Source: Aphrophora alni (Eukaryota; Arthropoda; Insecta; Hemiptera; Aphrophoridae). From it: DNA of 64,000 nt. Made by a program: the position numbers and the translations under genes. The stretch's first letter is position 1. Each line of letters starts with the position of its first letter. Positions 51,303 to 63,410 of this stretch are shown piece by piece. The stretch spans positions 91,028,424 to 91,092,423 of the forward strand of contig OY740774.1 in the NCBI GenBank assembly GCA_963513935.1, given 5' to 3'. The notes under the pieces were generated by a model. That model was not told where the DNA came from. It was given only the letters and a program-made list of their open reading frames with translations, and did no database searches.

Positions 51303-52021
51303 CTATACTCCCACTCGACCCAGGTGAAACCGGTTCCGTCGCAGAGCTTGAAATGAGTTCCGCAAGTCCCTGCAAGGTATTGTAACAAATTAGAGAATGA
51401 CAACTATTGAACTGGGAAATTTAAAAGTTCTTAGCATAAATGTCAATCTAACCTGAAATATTACATACAAATTATTAACATGAATGTCAGGTTAGATAAT
51501 GGCAACTATTGAACTGAGAGAGAAGTTCTTAGCATAAATAAGTCAAACTTACATGAAAAAATTCTTAACATAAATGTGAACCTGAAATATTAAAATTCTT
51601 AACAAAAATGTCAACCTGAAATATTACATGAAAATTCTTAACAAAAATGTCTACCTGAAATATTACATGAAAATTTTTTAACATAAATGTTAAACAAACT
51701 TGAAATAATACATGAACAATTCTTAACATAAATGTTAAACTAATCTCTTGTAACGAATAAGAGAATGACAATTATTGAGCTGAGAACATGGAAAATTCTT
51801 AAATGTTAGACTTACTAACGTAAGTGTTGGTTAGTGAGTGACAACTATTGTTTCGAGAAATATTAATATTCTTAACATAAATACCAAACTAACCTCTCTA
51901 CAAGTCCTCGGATCCTTTCCGCATTGTCTTCAATATATCGACGCACTCCGTCATTGTCGGATGACATTGTCCTAACATTTATCCAATGCCTCTCACACGG
52001 TTGGTTACGTCGGGAAGACAT
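51303..52021 (-). CDS. Possible small two-exon basic protein opposite the MMP
   Basis: Minus-strand ATG at 52021 opens a 128-nt exon (starts MSSRRNQPCERHWINV) ending at 51894 with a donor GTTAGT. An acceptor CCTTGCAG lies before 51369, and the frame continues 22 codons to a TAG at 51303. The predicted product is 64 residues and rich in arginine, of unknown function. The intervening 524 bp is filled with short AACATAAATGT-type repeats. Base composition resembles the Polinton. Alternative reading: the second part belongs to a different frame that stays open to 51178. There is no transcript evidence. Confidence 0.3.
51395..51890. repeat. Irregular 35-50-bp minisatellite
   Basis: The words CTTAACATAAATGT and CTGAAATATTACATGAAAATT recur about ten times with variable spacing. 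It may be an intron of the small minus-strand gene or simple post-Polinton repeat DNA. Confidence 0.85.
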
Positions 52022-52084
52022 GTTCACTGTAACTGTAATAGTAGACGGCTAGCCAACGCTACTTATAGTGGTAGTGTTGTGAAA

Positions 52085-53145
52085 TCCTCCAGATAAGTTA
52101 TAGCCGACCCGAAACTCAATGCATCAATTTATTCCATGCATAACGGCTAACATATAATTAGCTTCATCACACTGCAATTATCGTTCCCATTTGTATACAG
52201 ATTGCAAAATTATTCGCAGTTTGTTTTATCATATCCACGATTTCCTTGATTGGCTTGTAAAATAATTGGCAATTGTTTTTTTGTCATGACCAACACTTCT
52301 TTAATAGATGTTTGCCGAAGAGGAAGATAAAAAAATTAGCAATCTGAACTTAGAATAGTTTTGTATCTGAACTTACATTTGTTTTGTATTTGCAAATAAC
52401 TGGCAATTAATTAACTCACAACTTCATCATTCTACTTTCTGATGGTGAGGATCATGATTGAAAATATAATTGACAATTATTTTTGTCATGAGCAACACAC
52501 CAGGTGTTTACAGAAGACAAATGTTCAAAATTTGCAAACTCTTGCTTGATTAGTTTTGTATTCACACTACCAAAAGTAATTGGCAATTATTTAACTCACG
52601 ACTTCATCATTCTAATTTGCGCTGTTGAGGACCATGATTGAAAATATAATTGGCAATTATATTTCTCATTACCAACACTCCAGGTGTTTGTCGAAGATAA
52701 ATGTTCAAAATTTGCATACTTTGATTAGTTTTTTTTTCGCATTACCAAAAGTAATTGGCAATTATTCAACTCACGGCTTTATCATTCTAGTTTGTGCTGT
52801 TGAGGACTATGATTGAAAATATAATTGACAATTATATTTGTCATTAGCAGCGCCCCAGGTGTTTGCCGAAGATAAATGTTCAAAATTTGCATACTTTGAT
52901 TAGTTTTGTATTCGCAAATAATTGGCAATTATTTATGTCACGACCAAATAATTCTAATTTGTACTGTTGAGGATCATGATTGAAAATATAATTGGCAATT
53001 ATATTTGTCATTCCAAACACTCCAGGTGTTTGCTGAAGATAAATGTTCAAAATTTGCAAACTGAACTTTGATTAGTTGTGTATTCGGAAATAATTGGCAA
53101 TTATTTAAGTCACAACCTCATCATCCTTAATTAGTGCTTGTTGAA
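52085..53145. repeat. Tandem repeat, 167-180-bp unit, about five copies
   Basis: The phrases CCAGGTGTTTG (about 52499, 52679, 52854, 53021), ATAATTGGCAATTATTT and TTTGATTAGTTTTGTATTCGC recur in order. Copies are diverged. No reading frame persists across units. Confidence 0.9.
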
Positions 53146-53299
53146 GAAGGAGAGTATGTTTTTATTTAAATGATAGTGAATATTTGTAGTATTTTTATTC
53201 TGTCATTACAAATATGATTACTACACACATTACACTTCTAACTTATTTATATAATATGGTCGATCACGTTTGTTACAGGTTAAGGATTTTTATTTTAAA
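53146..53299. other. Spacer with acceptor-like site
   Basis: TTTGTTACAG at 53269-53278 could be a 3' splice site for the frame starting at 53300. Confidence 0.3.
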
Positions 53300-53575
53300 A
53301 TGAACCTACCTTTATTCTTTATACAGAAATGCCAATATTCAAAGTCGTACACCTCGCTTTACGGCGGCTCTGGGAGTGTTCGTGATGTGTCCGTTATCTA
53401 TCACGATAAGGACGAGGTGGAGCGGCTATTAGGTTTCTTCACACACAACAAGCCGTCGTCGTTTCACCAGCTTTTAGATTATCTTCAGTACAACTTTGTA
53501 GAGGACATGAGAATTTGCGGTAAGTTGACGGTCAACGAAGAACTGCGTAAAAACATCAAAAAACAGAGTGCCTAG
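53300..53575 (+). CDS. Small hypothetical protein of Polinton-like composition
   Basis: A 91-codon frame from an ATG at 53300, with protein-like composition (KDEVERLLGFFTHNKP, then LTVNEELRKNIKKQSA) and CG-containing codons as in the Polinton genes. No family is recognised. The frame ends at TAG and stays open in register for another 230 codons beyond the stop, but that extension overlaps a more convincing minus-strand frame. It could be a remnant of Polinton genes beyond the repeats, or an exon preceded by the TTACAG acceptor. Confidence 0.4.
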   Translation: MNLPLFFIQKCQYSKSYTSLYGGSGSVRDVSVIYHDKDEVERLLGFFTHNKPSSFHQLLDYLQYNFVEDMRICGKLTVNEELRKNIKKQSA

Positions 53576-53584
53576 GTGAAACTT

Positions 53585-53854
53585 TTATATTACCGTTTCT
53601 ATCAACACGAAAGGCTGTTTGGTGATGTCGAAATTACGGAGAATATCGGTGTAGATTTCTCTTTCGATATATGCAATTTCGCTTATATCGGTTTCCACGG
53701 ACGCTTCATTAAAATTACTAATGATCTGATAACCAATCGGGATTTTTTCATACCTTGTATGTCCATACTTCTGTTGGAACTGAGTTTTAACTTGGTCCAG
53801 CTGTACCATTGTCCGGACGCACTCATATGCGAACTCGGATGTAGAGTGTACCAT
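53585..53854 (-). CDS. Hypothetical protein, minus strand
   Basis: An 89-codon frame from an ATG (MVHSTSEFAYECVRTM) with balanced charged and hydrophobic composition (for example YGHTRYEKIPIGYQIISNF and TDISEIAYIEREIYTDILRN). The frame is open further upstream to 53938 without an ATG, so a 5' exon or truncation is possible. It converges on the plus-strand frame ending at 53575. The opposite strand is also open here, but its translation is rich in F, Y, C and H as expected of an antisense shadow. No family is recognised. Confidence 0.4.
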   Translation of the reverse strand: MVHSTSEFAYECVRTMVQLDQVKTQFQQKYGHTRYEKIPIGYQIISNFNEASVETDISEIAYIEREIYTDILRNFDITKQPFVLIETVI

Positions 53855-53938
53855 TTTTGCAGGTATCACATCGTCAAAATATTGGCACAGTTGATACTTA
53901 TCCCGACACAAATTAACGATATTCAGTGGATAGATCAA

Positions 53939-54577
<639 letters not shown>

Positions 54578-54648
54578 AATTATTAAAACATTAGTTTTCA
54601 TGTTATCAACCCAGAGACAAATTGGTGGATGGTTGAAGGTACGAGCGG

Positions 54649-54720
54649 AACCCGTAACGTAAGGTGTACGCGAGTTTTTCGCGCACGCGCGAAAAACTCG
54701 GTACACCTTACCTTACGGTT
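54649..54720. repeat. Strong inverted repeat (hairpin), two arms of about 33 bp
   Basis: CGTAAGGTGTAC..GAGTTTTTCGCG is mirrored by CGCGAAAAACTC..GTACACCTTA after a loop of about 4 bp, with small mismatches. GC-rich arms in AT-rich DNA. Could be a foldback MITE, a transposon-end hairpin or a cruciform-prone junction. Confidence 0.85.
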
Positions 54721-54820
54721 TAGCGTACTGTTTAACATGGTGTTTAATATAACTAAGTGTATTCTTTTCAACAACATGGCGACTTATATAATACATTAAA
54801 TATACAATGTGTAATACTAT

Positions 54821-55055
54821 GCATGATAGCTCAGTCTGCAGCGTGTCTGCCTTCAAATCATAACTTCACAGGTTCGAATCCCGTGTCTGACGTGATAGCA
54901 GCACATCAACAAAATGGCGTATCGGGAGGGGGAGGGGTCATGGGAAGGGCAAAGGGGAGGGGCAAAGGGGAGGGGGAGGTCACGTGGCACAACCGCCATG
55001 TTGGTTCTCAACTGTCGGGATCTCTACTAATATTAACTTCGGTTTTGATTTAATT
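54821..55055 (+). mobile_element. tRNA-derived SINE, copy 1
   Basis: The first 70 bp resemble a tRNA: GATAGCTCAGTC (A-box-like) and GGTTCGAATCCC (perfect B-box) with a degenerate anticodon arm. The acceptor ends do not pair, so it is not a tRNA gene. It is followed by a GTGACGT-like block and a G-rich low-complexity stretch (GGGGAGGGGCAAAG). Related to the copy at 59427. Confidence 0.7.
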
Positions 55056-55327
55056 AATTTTCATACAAAATAGTAACAATGTTGTTAATAATATTTATTT
55101 TAATTTTTTGACTTTGTCTCTAGCCGTAAGCAATATAGTATACTCTTTGTGACAGTATAAAAACACGCTAGCTTGAAAACAACGTTAGGAATCATGAAGA
55201 ATGTATTGAAAGCATCATAGAAAATAGTCATCAATCAAAATTGTAAACTTTTCTAGAATTGAAAGAGACTTATTGATTGTCATCAGGTATAAAAACAAAC
55301 AGGACCTATACTTTTAGAACATTCTGA

Positions 55328-55381
<54 letters not shown>

Positions 55382-55849
55382 TCATCGCCATCTATTTAAA
55401 AAAAGTTCATCCATATATGTTTGTTCAATAAGAACATTATGTATGTGATTCTACTTAATATACACGAGAAAGAAGAAAAAAAGTGTCACATACTACATTA
55501 TTGACATTTCACCCGTGTATTTTCAATAGAAGTTGAATTCATACAATAAGGTTGCAAATCATCAACATTTTGTAATTTGTATTATATACATTCTCTTTAT
55601 AGTCTCATGTGTTTATATTTATAGTTATAATTTTGGCTAAATATTTTGGTAAAGGGTTATGTAAATTCTTTTTTAAGAAACAATAAAATTTTAAAACAAA
55701 TTTCAACCAAATTTTCTTTTGGTAAGTTGGTTCAGACACAAATCCGCCTTTGTCGTCTAGACTACAAAACTTAAATGATAATAAGTTGGGTAAAATTTAT
55801 AGTTAGAAAATAAATATGATTTTTAATTAAATAAAAAGTATTTCAGTTT
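55056..55849. other. AT-rich spacer with (TA)n(TG)n microsatellite
   Basis: TA then TG dinucleotides at about 55329-55381. A GTTAGGAATCATGAAGAATGTATT word (55189) resembles part of the CT-tailed dispersed repeats at 24.4 and 34.2 kb. No gene. Confidence 0.5.
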
Positions 55850-58240
55850 AATTTTAATTTGATATAAATCTATTTATACTTCTGATTTTATGGTTTCCCT
55901 TTCCGAAAGTAAAAACCTATCATATATTCAATTATTATCTAGAATTTTTTTGTAGTATAATTTAAATTGAACCTATCAAAATTATTTAAAACTCCAATAT
56001 ATCATAATTTAAAGTCATCGTATTGTTTTAAATCGATTTCACAGCACCAAGATTAGTTCAAGTAATACAAAATTGAATATCAAATAATTCCATTGAAGAA
56101 CACAAATCAGTATAAAAGCACGTTCTGACAATTAAATCTCAACAATGTATACAATTAATATTCAACTCTATGAAAAATAGACAACACATTACGATTAAAT
56201 TAAACAAAATATATTTTTTTTATTTCTTTAGATTGACAAATGGAAAACAATTTATTTGTTCTAATTAAATAAGTCGTGTAATTTGTTTAGATGTGTTACT
56301 AATTGATAATCCAATATTTCTTTGTTTTTGTAAGTGATACTGGTGGCTTAAAACGAATACTTCAGTCTTACCGACACAAGTGATTAAAAAACAGCAAACA
56401 TGATGGTGAAACCTCTTTGTCTATTCTTGATGGTATGCTTTATTCTTTGTCACATCAGGGAAGTTTCATCATGCTTCGATAGTGGTAAAACAGTAAGTAA
56501 CTTTTATTTCCATATTCTAAATTAAAAATAAGAGTTTCTATATCTGACATATAAATAATAAACATGGTTTTGGTGGGATAGAATTGACAAGTTAGTTTGT
56601 TTGCAGTAACCGATCTTCGTTTCTGTCAGATTATCAGGAATAATATTAGTATTACAACATCACAAATAAAAGTGAAGAAATAGTATGTAAATCTCATAAA
56701 CTATTGATGCTAAAGACCGCAGATGCTTGGTGGTATTCCATTTTAATAATTTAAACCAACATTTTTTAGTATAAACAACTTTATTTAAACTTTACCGACG
56801 ATTGTTTCGCTAGTTACAGCATTGTCAAGGTAGTTTATTTAATGTTAGGTAAATTTTAAATAATGTTGTGGTTTAAACTAAAAAGTGTTTGTTTTAATTA
56901 TGTAAATTATTAATTTATTTTAAAATTAATTGTATTCTTCGTATTTTTCACAACATATTACCTAGGGTTTATTAATCAACCAATAAGTAAGAGTTAGTAT
57001 TTTTGAATATACAAAACAATTAAATTAATTTTATTTAGATAGCCTAATATTTTCACTATTATTTTCTTTTATTATTTCCTTATTGTAATTCATTTTATGT
57101 ATAAAGTGGAATGATCCTTTGATAACTTGACTAAATATCAAAGCGTTCCTATGAATGATATATTGATACTGAGAGTCATCAAATGATATTTTATTAATCT
57201 GAAGACTTGTAAGAACAATTAACAATTACAATCATTTGAATCAAATAACATTAAATAAGTCTAAATTAAGTTATTTTGTCACCAGAAAATACTTTACGTT
57301 TATTTTTTTTCAAATTATGTTGTGTAAAGTTGTTTACACATGACTGTATGTTATGAAACAGAAACTATTGTACATTAACTAAAGATGAAACACGGACTGA
57401 GATAAAATTTACCCCACTGCACAACTGTAAAATGAAAGACTGGTGGTAAAAATAACTAAAATTATTCACAAATGTAATTCAGGAAAAAATAAGTTGGCAG
57501 TAATTCCCACTTTCACAATATATTTGGAACACCAAGTTTGATTGAGAATATTCAATGGTCAACTAACAAATGGGGGTTTTATTGCTAAAAGAGTATTTAG
57601 TTAACTGTTATAGAGGTTCCCCTTGAGAGAATTTTATTCAACATTGCATTGAATAAATTTCAAATATTGCAGTTTTGTTTAAAGCAGAATATTCCGTTTA
57701 TAAAAATTTAACTTATTTTTTACTAATGTAAGCCAAAACGATCTTGATTTCCATCCTGGTTTGGCTGATGGATTTTGTATGAGGTTTCAATTATTATATT
57801 TTCGTCGTTTTTAATTAATTTTTCCTGGGCTTACAATAAGGAAAACTTAATAAGTGCAAAACCCAATCATATTTTAAATCTTTTTCACTTGACAACGATA
57901 GATATACCAAATTCTCTAAATGTTGTTGTTATATAGTCTACAGAAATACCGAAAACTCTTAGAATAAAAATAAATAATTATACACTTATTACTATTGTAG
58001 ACTAGCACAGTTTGTAGATAGGTAATGGAACTTAATCTTAGACCATTAAGAAATATGTTTATCTAATGAGTTTTTTTTTTTTTTTTGCTTTCAGTGCAAG
58101 AAGAAAACTGATTGTTGTTCACTCGTTTGTGTGCAGTTAATTATTCAAGACAAAAAATATGGAGAAAGTATGTGTTTAGGTCTGCACCTCATGAAGAGAG
58201 GAAATCATAGGAACCATAGAAGATATTATTCAATGGGTAA
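55850..58240 (+). repeat. Inverted segmental duplication, copy A
   Basis: Corresponds in reverse complement to 32690-34100, with an extra stretch of roughly 0.9 kb inside the intron (about 56580-57480). Confidence 0.8.
56111..56118 (+). promoter_or_regulatory. TATA-box candidate for knottin gene A
   Basis: TATAAAAG about 290 bp upstream of the ATG. In the gene B copy the corresponding position reads as an A-rich run without TATA, so either the promoter differs or this is not the functional box. Confidence 0.4.
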
Positions 58241-58301
58241 CTATGTGTTTGTTATTTGTAGAAGTATATTATGTAGGACGTTAAATCCATACGTGTTGTA
58301 A
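56400..58301 (+). CDS. Secreted six-cysteine peptide with knottin (ICK) framework, gene A, two exons
   Basis: The coding exons are 56400-56492 and 58095-58301, with a 1602-bp intron (donor GTAAGT, acceptor GCTTTCAG after a long T-run). The peptide is 99 residues. Residues 1-24 form a signal peptide (MMVKPLCLFLMVCFIL start) almost identical to gene B. The cysteines follow C-x6-C-x5-CC-x3-C-x14-C; exon 2 contains TDCCSLVC. After the sixth cysteine there is a basic tail (KRGNHRNHRRYY) absent from gene B, then further residues to a TAA at 58299. A GGTAAC at 58236 could be another donor, in which case the tail differs. Intron position and phase match gene B. Secreted; the target is unknown, and toxin-like, defensive or regulatory roles are all possible for this fold. 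Confidence 0.72.
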
Positions 58302-58379
58302 ATGCAAAATTTAATATATTTTGTACCATAGGTTTATTTTATTTTATTATTATTATTTTTAATGTAACAGAGATATTTC
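58302..58379. other. 3' flank of knottin gene A
   Basis: A short AT-rich stretch before satellite monomers begin. Confidence 0.4.
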
Positions 58380-58915
58380 TTGTTGAAACTAAATATTGAA
58401 GGATATTTAGCAATAATGCTTTACGTCATTCTCTGTCAAATTTCGAGACAACTTATTTACGTACCAGTTAACCTTCATAACAGAAAATACAACTTTATTT
58501 AGTAAATAATTGTACTTGAACACACCAACGATCTTTAGGTCATGCTCTGTCAAGTTTTAAGAAAACATGATTGTGTAACACTACCTGAGTAACAAAAAAA
58601 ACCAACTTTATTTAGTATAATAATAGTATTTAAACACACCAACGAGCGTAATGTCATTCTCTGTTAAGTTTTGAGACTACTTATTTATGTAACGATTAAG
58701 TAACACTATCTGAAAAACACAAAAATAAACTTTATTTAGAATAATAATAGTACTTGAACATACCAACGATCTTTATCTCATTCTCTAGAGAAGACTTATT
58801 TATGTAAAAATTATGTAAAACTACTTGCATAAACATTATTTAGTATAATAAAAGTACTTGGATACACCAACGAACAATACGTCATTCTCTGTCATATTAT
58901 AGCTTACTTGGTATT
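58380..58915. repeat. Satellite of the 114-bp family, inverted and diverged
   Basis: About five monomers with CATAACAGAAAATACAACTTTA, TTTAGTATAATAATAGTACTTG and AACACACCAACGATC, the reverse complement of the array at 26.3-29.65 kb. Confidence 0.9.
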
Positions 58916-59426
58916 ATATTTATAGTTATTTGTTTTTTACGGCATATTAGTGTTTCTGTGTTAATACATGGATTGTGCTAACATTAAAACAATTATTAGT
59001 ACTTAATAGTTTATGTATATATTATATTGTTTGATGTACTATATTTAAGTTTTAACCAATATTTCCACAAAGGTTTTATCCGTAATAAAATAATCCCGAG
59101 ATCCTTGGCTGAATGTACTATATTTATGTTTTAATTAAAATTTAATGAGGTAATCCTGAGATAATCTTGGAGGATGTACTTCAGTTTTAACCACCTTTAA
59201 ATCCGGTATTCGAGAGATAAATAGTTTTGGGCAATGTGCATTACAGTTGTTGGTCAGGATAATTGGGGGACGTATGCATCTTAGACTAGTAAAAACACAT
59301 TATACTAACACTAAATATCTCGGTAGTGCAATCTAGAAAACAAAAGTCTAATAAAATTCACTAGATAACTACACTCCAAACATGGTGGCTTTATATAGGC
59401 GCTAAGAATACAACAATTAAAACTAT
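58916..59426. other. Spacer with short repeated words
   Basis: GATGTACTATATTTAAGTTTTAA-like words recur about every 70 bp (59035, 59113, 59172). No gene. Confidence 0.45.
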
Positions 59427-59600
59427 ACATGATAGCTCAGTCGGTATAGTCTCTGGCATCAAACCCAGACTTCATCGGTTTGAATACCACTTGTGAATTA
59501 TGAGTTAGGTGTGTGACGTCAGCAATGGCTGCCAACAACGAAGTGGAATGAAAAAACAAAATGACGGACAAAGGTTTAGGTTAGGTGACATATTTCAACA
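59427..59600 (+). mobile_element. tRNA-derived SINE, copy 2
   Basis: GATAGCTCAGTCGG (A-box) and GGTTTGAATACC (B-box with mutations) around a tRNA-like anticodon arm (TCAAACCCAGA), followed by GTGTGACGTCAGCAATGGC. Same family as 54821. A GGTTTAGGTTAGG word lies near 59573. Confidence 0.65.
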
Positions 59601-59689
59601 CTTCCCTTACCATCAAATCTACAATTTTTATCCCCCTCCCTTCCTTTTTTCCTTCCACGATCTAAAGAGCCAAAGACTCTACCTAAATA

Positions 59690-61130
59690 AAATAATAATA
59701 ATATTTGAACACGCCTACGATTATTATATCGTTCTCCATTAAGTTTTGTGAACACTTATCTGTAACCCTTAATAGAAAACACAAGTTTAACTAATATAAT
59801 AAAATTTATACTTGAACACACATACGTAAATTAAGTTGTGTTCTATGAATCTTTGCGACTTGTTATATGTTACCCTTTCCCCAGTATACCAGAAAATAAA
59901 ACTTTATTTAGTATAATAATAGATAGAATAAAACTCGAACACAAGATTTCACAAAAATTACGTTTACCTTAAGAAACACGTTTCTACGTCAAAGTCTCCA
60001 TCCTCAATGATACATGAGTTACAATAAATAAACTAAAGTCATACGCGTTTGATTAAACACGTAATTTTTGTGAGATCGTCTGTTCGAGTTTTATTCTAAT
60101 ATTATCTCACAAGTCAAGCTCAATATTTATTTATAGTATAATAATAATAATTCTTGAAGACACCTACGAATATTACGTCCTTCTCCATCAGATTTTGTGA
60201 AAACCTAATTAGGTAGCTGTTTACCAGTAGAACAGAGAATACAAATTTATATAGTATAATAATAATTTTTGAATAAACCTACGACCAATATGTCGTTCTC
60301 CATCAATTTTTTATGAGACTTATTTATATGACTGTTAACCACTATAACAGAAAAAAATTGTATTTAGTTTAATAATAATAACACTCGAAAACACCTATGA
60401 TCATTATGTCTTTCTGCATCAAGTTTTTTTACGACTTATTTACGTAACAATTCACCGTGATAATTTAAAATACAACTTTAGTAAATTTTTGTGACTATTT
60501 ATGTACGGAAATTTTTTAAAGTATAATAGAATATAGGATACAACTTTATTTAGTATAAGAATGATAATAATTGACACACACCTACGATTATTTTGTTGTT
60601 CTCCATCAAGTTTTTTATCGAATCATTTATGTAGCCCTATGCTGTATAACTAAAACTACAACGATATTTTGTGTAATAATAATAATACTTGAACACACCT
60701 ACTATCATGACGTTGTTTTCAATAAAAAATGGCGACATATTTATTTATACATTAACCGGTATAAAAAAAAAGAACTTTGTTTAGTACAACAATATATTAC
60801 TTTAACACACCTACATTCATTACGACGGTATCCATCAAGTTTTATTGGAATTATCTGTGAACTCTATAACCATCATAACAGAAAAGACATATTTATTTAG
60901 TATAATAATAGTAATAATAATAACACATGAATACACCTACGATCATTATGTCGGTCTAAAACAAGTAAGGTGGCAACTTATCTATGTACTTGTTAACCAG
61001 CAAAACAGAAAAGACATCTTTATTTAGTATAATAATAACAATAATAATACATGAACACACCTACGATCATTATGTCGGTCTAAAACAAGTTTTATGGTAA
61101 CATATTATAACAAATACCACTTCAACACAT
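59690..61130. repeat. Diverged satellite of the 114-bp family, inverted
   Basis: About twelve irregular monomers with TTTATTTAGTATAATAATA, CACACCTACGATCATTATGT and TTCTCCATCAAGTTTT. They are clearly older than the central array at 27 kb. Open frames within are artefacts. Confidence 0.85.
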
Positions 61131-61834
61131 CTATATAACTTAACTTTCTTTTTAATTATTCATAACATTAAGTTTAAAATCATTTACAATATAAAATCAA
61201 TTATTGTCCAAATCTGATGCACTTTATACTTATACAATAACGTCTTAACCTACTACTTATTCTAAGTACATAGTTAAAATAAAATTCTAATTCTACCATG
61301 TCTTAACCTAAATAATAAAATAAGAGTGCATCATATTTTTACTTTTAAATTTTTTACTTTTAATTTATTATTATAAAATGCTCCGGCTAACTAAAATGTA
61401 TTATTTTATTAATTTTTTATTTATTTTCTCTTTACTATTCGTGATGTTTTTTGGTGACTATAAAATAGAATATGGTGGTAGTTTATTTAATTGAGATTGT
61501 CCATTAGTTTTTTACTTATCGCTAGGAAGTTTTTCACTGCTCCGAAGTTCCTGGTTCTGTGCACGTGGTTCCCGTGTAGACTGCCAGTAGATAGATCGAT
61601 TTGCCTTGACTTTTCGACGAATCTTCTTTTCTTCTTACACTTATTTCTCACTCACTTTCGTGACGACGATTAATTTAATTTGTTGTATTAATATTCCTGT
61701 TCAAACACTTTACAACGACCCAAATTTGTCAATCACTTTTATGACGACGATTACTTTTAAACTTATAACGACGATTATCTTTTAAACTATTCTTCGGAGA
61801 TTATTATCATTATCGGTTATAAGAAATTATCTTA
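61131..61834. other. AT-rich DNA with GACGACGATT words
   Basis: GACGACGATTA-type words recur four times (about 61662-61782). On the minus strand 61488-61640 is open with a coding-like stretch (RQIDLSTGSLHGNHVHRTRN). No family is assigned. Confidence 0.35.
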
Positions 61835-63205
61835 GGAATCGATGGTTACGGTGTGAAACGGAAGAAGGATGGTGGGTTAAGGAAGTAACTGCTGGGGCTG
61901 CACAAGAATCGATACTGGGTCCCGAATTGTGGAACATCTCGTATGACAATCTGCTTCGACTAGAGATGCCAGACGGAGTGAACGTGGTGGGATATGCTGA
62001 TGATGTGGCGGCGGTGATAATAGCCAGGAACGTCGAGTTAGCACAGCTACGATTAAATCAGGTAATGCGCCATATTAAAACCTGGGTGGAGGAGCGTGGC
62101 CCAAAACTGGCTATTGCAAAAACGGAAATTGTCCTGCTGACCAGAAGGCGGATTCCAAATCTCATCCCTATGGTAGTTGAACGTAGACTATTAGAGCCAA
62201 GAGATCGGCAAAACATCTAGGAGTTATACTTGATAAGCAATTGAACTTTGGGGAACTACTGCGGAAGACCTGCGAAAAAGCAACGGTGATGACCTCCTTG
62301 TTGGGGAAGCTAATGGCCAATATTGGGGACCCAAGGGAGAGTAAACGGCGACTTCTATGGAAGACAGCACAGTCCATAATGCTCTACGGGGCGGAAATAT
62401 GGGCTGACGCCTTCAGAACTAAGAAATACCGATTTAGGCTGACCTCGATACAGGGAATTGGAGCGCTGAGAATTACCAGTGCTTACCGTACAGTGTCCGA
62501 GCAGGCAATCCTGGTGGTGGCTGGTCTCATCCCAATACATATTCTAGCGAAGGAGCGGAAGACAATTTATGAGCTCAATAGAATTATGAGGAAGCAAGAG
62601 GCTCGCACAAGAGCAAGGGAGAACACTTTGACCATGTGGCAGAACCGCTGGGACAGGGAATCACGTGGTCGGTGGACAGCGACCCATATAACAGATGTCA
62701 AAGAGTGAATAAATCGAAGACATGGGGAGGTGGATTTTTTACTACACAGTTTCCGACAGGTCACGGATACTTTCGCTCGTACCTGGAAAAGCTGGGGAAG
62801 GTTACATCAGCTAACTGCATAAGGTGTAGAGATGCCAGAGATGACGTGAAACATACGCTTTTTGATTGTGAGCGCTTTTCTCATTAGAGGAGAGATATCA
62901 AGAACAAAGTAGGAGACTTAACAACCGAGTCCATTATGCAGATGATGTTAACATCCAAAGAGAAATAGGAAGCAATATCAAGGTATATCAAGGCTGTATT
63001 GATATGTAAGAAGGAGGAAGGTTGGCTAGAACCATAACAATAGCAGAAGAGGAGACCTAAACAGGACAAAGCAGGCACCACTCTGATGAAATGCGAGAGC
63101 GGTACCGGAGTGGAATAATGCCTGGGAAAGAGGAAGGTTTTAGTCGGTAGGAAATTCAGAGAGTCCGACTCATAAGTCCCCTTAGGACGAGTGCATAATA
63201 GCATT
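61835..63205 (+). mobile_element. R1-like LINE, 5'-truncated
   Basis: The 3' half of a LINE inserted in the diverged satellite (monomers resume at 63240). Coding remnants are described separately; a 3' untranslated region of about 310 bp ends in (TA)n and T-rich simple sequence near 63205-63240. Confidence 0.85.
61840..62887 (+). pseudogene. R1-like LINE reverse transcriptase and C-terminal region, disrupted
   Basis: In order: a decayed version of the GxPQGSxLGP box (QESILGPELWN), the catalytic box VVGYADDVAAV, an HLGVILDKQLNF block, RRLLWKTAQSIMLYGAEIW, RISTAYRT-type thumb motif (RITSAYRTVSEQAILVVAG), and a C-terminal FPTGHGYFRSYLEKLG followed by CIRCRDARDDVKHTLFDCERF, a CCHC knuckle. This order and the TGHG motif are typical of R1-clade LINEs. 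Frameshifts near 62190 and 62680 break it into three frames, and the upstream half is missing. Confidence 0.88.
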
Positions 63206-63239
63206 GTGCCAAACCTCTATATATATATATATTTTTTTT

Positions 63240-63410
63240 TATAATAAAATAATGATAATAATACATTAACAAATCTACGATCATTATGTCGGTCTAAAAC
63301 AAATTTTATGACAACTTATCTATGTTTAGATTAACCAGCATAACAGAAAAGACATCTTTATTTAGTATAATAATAATACTAATAATAATAATACATGAAC
63401 ACACCTTGAA
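63240..63410. repeat. Diverged satellite monomers, inverted
   Basis: Continuation of the 59.69-61.13 kb satellite on the far side of the LINE (CTACGATCATTATGTCGGTCTAAAAC, TTTATTTAGTATAATAATA). Confidence 0.85.

Noticed and set aside
54821..54893. tRNA gene
   Set aside because: A and B boxes are present, but acceptor and anticodon stems do not pair; better explained as a SINE head. The same holds for 59427-59500.
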